From: Actinomadura physcomitrii
Lineage (GTDB): Bacteria; Actinomycetota; Actinomycetes; Streptosporangiales; Streptosporangiaceae
Length of the DNA: 64,000 nt
Assembly (NCBI RefSeq): GCF_008923205.2
Contig: NZ_WBMS02000038.1
Location: 38,319 to 102,318, forward strand
Direction of reading: 5' to 3'
Of this stretch, positions 59,114 through 64,000 are shown piece after piece. A model generated the notes under the pieces. The model did not search any database. It saw only the letters and a program-made list of their open reading frames with translations, and was not told the origin of the DNA. Made by a program: the position numbers and the translations under genes. Within the stretch, counting starts at the first letter, position 1. The number at the start of each line of letters is the position of its first letter.

Positions 59114-60157
59114 CTACCGGCCCGGCTGTACGCCGTTGTTGGGGTAGGCACTTGGCGGCACGCCCTGCGCCGGATACGGGTACGAGCCGGTCGGGTAAGG
59201 GGCGGCCGGATAAGCGCCTGTGGGATAAGGACCCGTCGGGTAAGGGCCGGGCCTCCACGGCGGACCGGCAGGAGGTCCCTGCCACCCGGGCGGGGGAGGC
59301 TGGCCTGCTCCGGCCGTGGCCATCGCCGGGACGGGTATAGGGACGGCGCCGGGAGCAGGAGGCTGCGCCCAGTCCGTCCGCCCGCTGCGGCGCAGGCGGC
59401 GCGCCCGGCGCTGTGCCAGCCGCCACTCCTCTCGGTGGCGGCGTTCCGCCAGGACGGCGGACAGCAGGATCTCCGGGCGGACGCCCGGAGGCGGCGGCGG
59501 GCTGATCGCGGCGACGACCTGGGCCGCTATGCGCTGGCCCAGAGAGTCCCGGACCTCCGGCAGCAACTCCCAGAACCGCGACAGGTACTGGCGGGCCGTC
59601 ATCGCCAGCTCGTCCGAGAGCATGGAGATCTCCAGCGACCGCGCCCACCAGGCGAGCTGCGGGGGCATGACGGCGACGGGGCCGAAGAGGCCGGACGACG
59701 GGATCCGCTCCTGGATGACGATCGTCCCGGCGAACAGGTCGCCGAGGCGCTTCCCGCGCCGGTTGCAGAACGAGGTGATCAGGGCGGGCGCGCCGTAGAG
59801 CGTCCAGAACTCGATGAACCCGGCGAGCGCGCGCACGAGCGCCTGCCGGAACCTGATCGGGCCTCCGTCGTCGGCCACCACCCGGATCCGCAGGGCCATC
59901 TTCCCGAGCGTCCGCCCCCTGGAGAGGGTCTCGAACGCGCACGGGTAGCCGACCATCACGGCGACGACGGCGACCAGGGACAGCCCGATGGTCCACGCCT
60001 CGTCGGCGACCAGGGCCGTCAGGCCCGTCACGTAGACGGCGACGTTCAGCAGGATGAGCTGGAACATCAGGTCCAGCAGCAGGGCACAGCCCCGGCTGGC
60101 CAGCCGCGCGACCCGGATGTCGAGCGCGACGGCCTCGCCGGTGACGAGTTCGGCCAT
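59114..60157 (-). CDS. RDD-family membrane protein with proline/tyrosine tail
   Basis: This 347-residue protein has the RDD domain in residues 1-150: VARLASRGCALLLDLMFQL (Arg and Asp), three or four helices and GRTLGKMALRIRVVADDGGP, RALAGFIEFWTLYG. A cytosolic helical region and a long tail of PYPTG repeats follow. In actinobacteria it is grouped with SpoIIM, DUF58, MoxR and DUF4350 genes, as here. Function is unknown; RDD proteins have been linked to ion exchange and membrane stress. ATG 60157 with GGAGG eight bases upstream. Confidence 0.88.
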   Translation of the reverse strand: MAELVTGEAVALDIRVARLASRGCALLLDLMFQLILLNVAVYVTGLTALVADEAWTIGLSLVAVVAVMVGYPCAFETLSRGRTLGKMALRIRVVADDGGPIRFRQALVRALAGFIEFWTLYGAPALITSFCNRRGKRLGDLFAGTIVIQERIPSSGLFGPVAVMPPQLAWWARSLEISMLSDELAMTARQYLSRFWELLPEVRDSLGQRIAAQVVAAISPPPPPGVRPEILLSAVLAERRHREEWRLAQRRARRLRRSGRTDWAQPPAPGAVPIPVPAMATAGAGQPPPPGWQGPPAGPPWRPGPYPTGPYPTGAYPAAPYPTGSYPYPAQGVPPSAYPNNGVQPGR

Positions 60158-60214
60158 GTCCTGATCCTCCAATGCCGGGGCGGTCCATTTTGCCGCCTTA
60201 GCCGGCCGAGGCGT

Positions 60215-60220
60215 TAGTCT
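60215..60220 (+). promoter_or_regulatory. -10 box of leaderless SpoIIM-family gene
   Basis: TAGTCT lies six bases before GTG 60227 without a ribosome site. Confidence 0.5.
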
Positions 60221-60226
60221 CCCCGG

Positions 60227-61222
60227 GTGGACGTCGACGCCTATGTGGCCGCGCACAACGCCGACTGGCTGCGCCTCGAGCATCTTGTGAACCGCGGCCG
60301 CAGGCTGACCGGCGCGGAGGCCGACGAACTGGTCGAGCTGTACCAGCGGACCGCCACGAACCTGTCGGTCGTCCGGTCGAGCTCCCCGGACCCCGAGCTC
60401 GTGGGGCGGCTGTCATCGCTGGTGGCGCGCGGACGGGCCGCCGTGGCGGGCGCCCATGCGCCGATGTGGCGGGACGTCACGAGGTTCGCGACCGTGTCGT
60501 TCCCCGCCGCCGCCTACCGGATGCGGTGGTGGTGGCTGGGGAACGCGGTCATCGGCAACCTGCTGGCGCTGGCCCTGGCGATCTGGATCGTGCACAGCCC
60601 GCACGTGCAGTCGAGCATCGGCACCCCCAACGAGCTCCGGGACCTCGTCGAGCACGACTTCGCGAACTACTACACCGAGCACTCCGCGGCGTCGTTCGCG
60701 TTCAAGGTGTGGACGAACAACGCGTGGGTGTCGGCGATCGCGCTCATCTTCGGCATCCTGCTCGGCATCCCGACCGTGTACGTGCTGCTGATGAACCAGG
60801 TCAACCTCGGCATCAACGGCGGGCTGATGTTCGCCTACGGCAAGGGCGGCGTGTTCTTCGGCCTGATCCTGCCGCACGGACTGCTGGAGCTGACCGCGGT
60901 CTACCTCGCGTGCGCGGGGGGCCTGAAGCTCGGCTGGACGGTCGTGGACCCCGGGCGCCGCCGCCGCGGGCAGGCGCTCGCCGAGGAGGGGCGCGCCGCG
61001 ATCAGCATCGCGATCGGGCTCGTCGGCGTGCTGCTGGTGTCCGGGCTGATCGAGGGCTTCGTCACCGGCTGGGTGCACGTCACGTGGCTGCGCATCGCGA
61101 TCGGCGTCGCCGCCGAGGCGGCGTTCCTCGGGTACGTGATCGTGCTGGGCCGGCGCGCCACCCGGCGGGGCGAGACGGGCGACGCGGAGCTGCGCCCCGA
61201 CCTCGCCCCGGTCGCCGGCTGA
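60227..61222 (+). CDS. Stage II sporulation protein M family membrane protein
   Basis: This 331-residue protein has a cytosolic helical head (DVDAYVAAHNADWLRLEHLV) and then about six helices. The family's conserved FAFKVWTNNAWVSAIALIFG and GLILPHGLLELTAVYLACAGG blocks are clear. In Bacillus SpoIIM joins the engulfment complex; actinobacterial members occur in non-sporulating genomes beside MoxR/DUF58 genes, so the role is probably membrane or wall related. It is divergent from the RDD gene and convergent with DUF58. Confidence 0.88.
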   Translation: MDVDAYVAAHNADWLRLEHLVNRGRRLTGAEADELVELYQRTATNLSVVRSSSPDPELVGRLSSLVARGRAAVAGAHAPMWRDVTRFATVSFPAAAYRMRWWWLGNAVIGNLLALALAIWIVHSPHVQSSIGTPNELRDLVEHDFANYYTEHSAASFAFKVWTNNAWVSAIALIFGILLGIPTVYVLLMNQVNLGINGGLMFAYGKGGVFFGLILPHGLLELTAVYLACAGGLKLGWTVVDPGRRRRGQALAEEGRAAISIAIGLVGVLLVSGLIEGFVTGWVHVTWLRIAIGVAAEAAFLGYVIVLGRRATRRGETGDAELRPDLAPVAG

Positions 61223-61296
61223 TCCCTCGACTGAACGCGTCATACCAGGTGAAACCGCCATTAACCGGCGCGAGTGTCCGTCCGGCCGGGGGGCTC

Positions 61297-61314
61297 ACGG
61301 CCTCCGATGGCCGT
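61297..61314. terminator. Hairpin between convergent SpoIIM and DUF58 genes
   Basis: ACGGCC, six bases and GGCCGT, placed between the two stops. It is short and without a T-run. Confidence 0.35.
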
Positions 61315-61345
61315 CCAGATGTCGCTGAGAAGGCCGCTGAGCCGT

Positions 61346-62638
61346 TCAGAGCCGCCCGGCGGCCTTGAGGGCGAGGTAGGCGTCCGCGAGGGCCGGAGCG
61401 ATGTCCTGAGGCGGCGCGTCCACGACCTCGACCCCGTGCGTGCGGAGCTCGGCGGTCAGCCGGCCCCGCTCGGCCCGCGCCCGCTCCGCCGCCGCCGCGT
61501 CGTACACCGCCGCGAGGTCGCCGCGCCCGCCGGCCATCTCGCCGACCCGCGGGTCCGACACGGCGGCGATCATGACGAGGTGCCGCGCGGTGAGCCGCGG
61601 CAGCAGCGGCAGCAGCCCCTCCTCGATCGCCGCGGTGTTCAGCTCGGTCAGCAGCACCACCAGGCACCGCTGGCGGACCCGCGCCATCAGCGTCGACACC
61701 ATCCCCGCCGCGTCGAACTCCAGCAGCTCCGGCTCCAGCGGGGCCATCGCGTGCACCATCGACGGCAGCAGGTCGGTCCGGGACGCGCCCTCGACGCGCG
61801 CACGGACGCGCCGGTCGTAGGCGAGCATGTCGACGCGGTCCCCGGCCCGGGACGCCAGGGCGCCCAGCAGGAGCGCCGCGTCCATGGAGCAGTCCAGGCG
61901 CGGGATGTCCCCGACCCGGCCCGCGGACGTGCGGCCGGTGTCCAGCACCAGGTAGATCCGGCGGTCGCGCTCGGGACGCCACGTCCGGACCACCACGTCC
62001 GCGCGCCGCGCGGTGGCCCGCCAGTCGATGGAGCGGACGTCGTCGCCGTCGACGTACTCGCGCAGCGAGTCGAACTCGGTCCCCTGGCCGCGGATGAGCG
62101 CGACGTGCGCCCCGGTCAGCTCCCGCAGCCGCGCCAGCTTCGCGGGCAGATGGCGGCGCGACGGGAACGCCGGCAGCGCGCGCACCGTCCAGGGCGCGGA
62201 CCGCGACAGCTGCCGGGCGGCCAGCCCCAGCGGCCCCACCGACCGGACCACGACCGTGACGGCGCGGCGGTCACCGCGCCTCGTCGGCGTCAGCGCCATG
62301 TCGACGCGGCGGCGCTCCCCGGCCGGGACGTCCACGCGCACCGTCCGCGGCGCTGCGGCGGCGCTGGGCGGCCACACGTCCCGCAGCCGCGCCTTGAGCC
62401 GCCGCCGGCCGAGGTTCTCCACGATGAGCGCCACATGGGCCGTCTCACCGAGGCGGACGTTGGTGTCGCCCGACCGGTGGAACCGCAGCGCCCGCACGTT
62501 GCCGGCCAGCGCGAGGTCCACCACGACGCCGAGCAGCAGGACGCCCCACAGCGCGAGCAGCGTCCACCAGCTCGGCAGCAGGATCGGCACGAGCGCGCCG
62601 AGCAGCGCCAGCAGCCCCAGGCGTCCGGTGAGCGCCAT
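61346..62638 (-). CDS. DUF58 domain protein
   Basis: This 430-residue protein has two N-terminal membrane helices (LGLLALLGALVPILLPSWW; LLALWGVLLLGVVVDLALAG), a beta-sandwich with VRLGETAHVALIVENLG, and the DUF58 core: EFDSLREYVDGDDVRSIDWRA. A VWA-like domain follows (IYLVLDTGRTSAGRVG: the D-x-S/T-x-S metal site is altered). It works with MoxR AAA ATPases, which are thought to remodel or mature such proteins. ATG 62638 shares one base with the MoxR stop, so translation is coupled. Confidence 0.9.
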   Translation of the reverse strand: MALTGRLGLLALLGALVPILLPSWWTLLALWGVLLLGVVVDLALAGNVRALRFHRSGDTNVRLGETAHVALIVENLGRRRLKARLRDVWPPSAAAAPRTVRVDVPAGERRRVDMALTPTRRGDRRAVTVVVRSVGPLGLAARQLSRSAPWTVRALPAFPSRRHLPAKLARLRELTGAHVALIRGQGTEFDSLREYVDGDDVRSIDWRATARRADVVVRTWRPERDRRIYLVLDTGRTSAGRVGDIPRLDCSMDAALLLGALASRAGDRVDMLAYDRRVRARVEGASRTDLLPSMVHAMAPLEPELLEFDAAGMVSTLMARVRQRCLVVLLTELNTAAIEEGLLPLLPRLTARHLVMIAAVSDPRVGEMAGGRGDLAAVYDAAAAERARAERGRLTAELRTHGVEVVDAPPQDIAPALADAYLALKAAGRL

Positions 62639-63696
62639 CAGCGCGGCGCGGGGACGTGGGCGAGGATGCCCTCCAGCACCCCGTCGGCGGTCGCGCCCTC
62701 CAGCTCGGCCTCGGGACGCAGCTGCACGCGGTGCCGGAGCGTCGGCCGGGCCAGGGCCTTCACGTCGTCCGGCGTCACGTAGTCGCGGCCCGACAGCCAC
62801 GCCCACGCGCGCGAGGTGGCCAGCAGCGCGGTGGCGCCGCGCGGGGAGACGCCCAGCTGGAGCGACGGGGACTGGCGCGTGGCGCGGCACAGGTCCACGA
62901 CGTACGCGGCGACCTTCGGGTCCAGGTGCACCGCCCGGACGGCGGCGCGCCCGGCCGCGAGCTCCGCGGCGCCCGCCACGGCCTTGACCTCCGACAGGTC
63001 GCGGGGGTCGAACCCCGTGGCGTGCCGCTGCAGCATCTTGATCTCCTCGTCCCGCGTGGGGACGGGCACGGTGAGCTTCACCAGGAACCGGTCGAGCTGC
63101 GCCTCCGGCAGCGGGTACGTGCCCTCGTACTCGATCGGGTTCTGCGTCGCGCAGACCACGAACGGGTCCGGCAGGGCGCGGGCCGCCCCCTCCACCGAGA
63201 CCTGCCGCTCCTCCATGGCCTCCAGCAGCGACGCCTGCGTCTTCGGCGGCGTCCGGTTGATCTCGTCGGCGAGCAGCAGGTTGGTGAAGACGGGGCCCTC
63301 GCGGAACTCGAACTCCGCGGTCCGGTTGTCGTACACCAGGGACCCCGTCACGTCGCCGGGCATCAGGTCCGGAGTGAACTGGACGCGCTTGAAGTCCAGG
63401 TCCAGGGCCCGCGACAGCGTCTTGATGAGCAGCGTCTTGGCGGTTCCGGGGACGCCCTCCAGCAGCACGTGGCCGCGGCACAGCAGCGCGATGACCAGCC
63501 CGGTCACCACCGAGTCCTGGCCCACGACCGTCTTGGCCACCTCGCCGCGCAGGGCCGCGAGCGCCGCGCGGGCGGTCTCGGCCTGCCGCCGGACCTCCTC
63601 GGACATGCCCACGGCGCCCGGCGGGGTGCCGGCCGGCGCGTCGCCGGGCACCGGCCCTGGCGCGTCGTCCTTCCCGAGGTCAACAGGGTGGTTCAC
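62638..63696 (-). CDS. MoxR-family AAA+ ATPase
   Basis: This 352-residue chaperone-type ATPase has Walker A GVPGTAKT (81-88), Walker B LLLADEINR (D144-E145), sensor 1 in VVCATQNPIEYEGTYPLPEA, LDRFLVKLTVP (arginine finger region) and SPRGATALLATSRAWA (sensor 2). GTG 63696 overlaps the stop of the DUF4350 gene as GTGA. An internal ATG at codon 31 would remove a low-complexity head and cannot be excluded. It forms an operon with DUF4350 and DUF58. Confidence 0.93.
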   Translation of the reverse strand: MNHPVDLGKDDAPGPVPGDAPAGTPPGAVGMSEEVRRQAETARAALAALRGEVAKTVVGQDSVVTGLVIALLCRGHVLLEGVPGTAKTLLIKTLSRALDLDFKRVQFTPDLMPGDVTGSLVYDNRTAEFEFREGPVFTNLLLADEINRTPPKTQASLLEAMEERQVSVEGAARALPDPFVVCATQNPIEYEGTYPLPEAQLDRFLVKLTVPVPTRDEEIKMLQRHATGFDPRDLSEVKAVAGAAELAAGRAAVRAVHLDPKVAAYVVDLCRATRQSPSLQLGVSPRGATALLATSRAWAWLSGRDYVTPDDVKALARPTLRHRVQLRPEAELEGATADGVLEGILAHVPAPR

Positions 63697-64000
63697 GACT
63701 GGCGTACCTGCCTTTCCAGGTCGTCGAGGACGGAGGTGAGGGCGATCAGCCCGGCGTCGTCCACGGGTTCGGGACCGTACAGGGCCGCGCCGACGTACGC
63801 CTCGTCGCGGGCGGTCCGGCGGGCCACGGCCGCGACGATCTCCCGCGCGGCCGCGGGGTCCTGCGCGCTGGTGCGCGGCAGCCCGAGAAGCGGGACGAGG
63901 CGCTCGCGCGCGCCCGAGCGCAGCGCGTCCGCGGCCCGGTCCCGGGCGCGGCTCGCCCGGTACAGGCGCGCGCGCCCCTCGACCGTCTCCGCGGAGCGGA
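63693..64000 (-). CDS. DUF4350-like protein, C-terminal part
   Basis: About 101 C-terminal codons are visible, and the start lies beyond the right edge. The sequence is helical and Arg/Ala-rich (RARLYRASRARDRAADALR; LVPLLGLPRT; EIVAAVARRTARDEAYVGA) and ends in ALYGPEPVDDAGLIALTSVL plus DDLERQVRQS. This matches the cytosolic end of DUF4350 proteins, which precede moxR in actinobacteria. The stop overlaps the MoxR start (GTGA). Confidence 0.75.
   Translation of the reverse strand, partial: RSAETVEGRARLYRASRARDRAADALRSGARERLVPLLGLPRTSAQDPAAAREIVAAVARRTARDEAYVGAALYGPEPVDDAGLIALTSVLDDLERQVRQS

Overview
The window is a high-GC actinobacterial chromosome segment. It is dense in GTG and TTG starts, carries TANNNT -10 boxes set against start codons, and has WhiB, F420 biosynthesis and LytR-CpsA-Psr proteins. 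The order LCP / TIGR03089 / mannose-1-P guanylyltransferase / fbiB-fbiA / whiB / large GT2 / DUF5719 / metallopeptidase-like / DUF3499 / phosphomannomutase / Trm112 / SIS isomerase / ahcY is the conserved block known from Streptomyces and Mycobacterium. The expanded poly(glycerol-phosphate)-type wall polymer genes would suit Actinomadura or another Thermomonosporaceae/Streptosporangiales member; that placement is inference. No rRNA, tRNA, CRISPR array, prophage or insertion sequence was found.

Region 1 (1-22.0 kb) is a cell-wall glycopolymer locus. It holds a UDP-HexNAc dehydrogenase (wecC-like) and UDP-GlcNAc 2-epimerase (wecB), several GT4 glycosyltransferases including a 744-residue tandem double glycosyltransferase, a coiled-coil accessory protein, a CDP-alcohol phosphatidyltransferase and a GT-C-like membrane protein. 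It also has a TarS/TarP-like GT2 protein, two GT2-TagF fusions (CDP-glycerol/ribitol polyol-phosphate polymerase type), two acyltransferase-3 membrane O-acetylases and an LCP ligase. Together these would make, decorate, acetylate and attach a teichoic/teichuronic-type polymer.

Region 2 (22.1-32.9 kb) carries a TIGR03089 protein, a GT-C membrane glycosyltransferase followed by a DPM-like GT2 and a GT4, a flippase-like protein coupled to thioredoxin, a methyltransferase, a GT4, a mannose-1-P guanylyltransferase and an AlkA-like DNA glycosylase.

Region 3 (33-39.2 kb) groups the F420 genes fbiC, fbiB and fbiA around a solute-binding protein gene. Region 4 (39.3-50.6 kb) holds a Tyr/Gln-rich membrane protein, whiB, the large GT2 and DUF5719 pair, a degenerate metallopeptidase, DUF3499, phosphomannomutase, Trm112, a sugar-phosphate isomerase and a CDF metal transporter.

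Region 5 (50.9-57.8 kb) has a NarL-type two-component system, a proline-rich membrane protein, a MerR regulator with a palindromic operator, canonical ahcY and, after a strong terminator, a second short archaeal-type SAH hydrolase coupled to an unrecognised gene. Region 6 (57.8-64 kb) has an MFS transporter and the RDD / SpoIIM / DUF58 / MoxR / DUF4350 membrane-ATPase cluster, cut by the window end.

The points most worth a second look are the short SAH hydrolase with its unknown partner, the GT2-TagF fusions and double glycosyltransferase in the polymer locus, a 21-bp-arm perfect palindrome after fbiC, palindromic operators at whiB and the MerR gene, and the widespread leaderless promoter layout.
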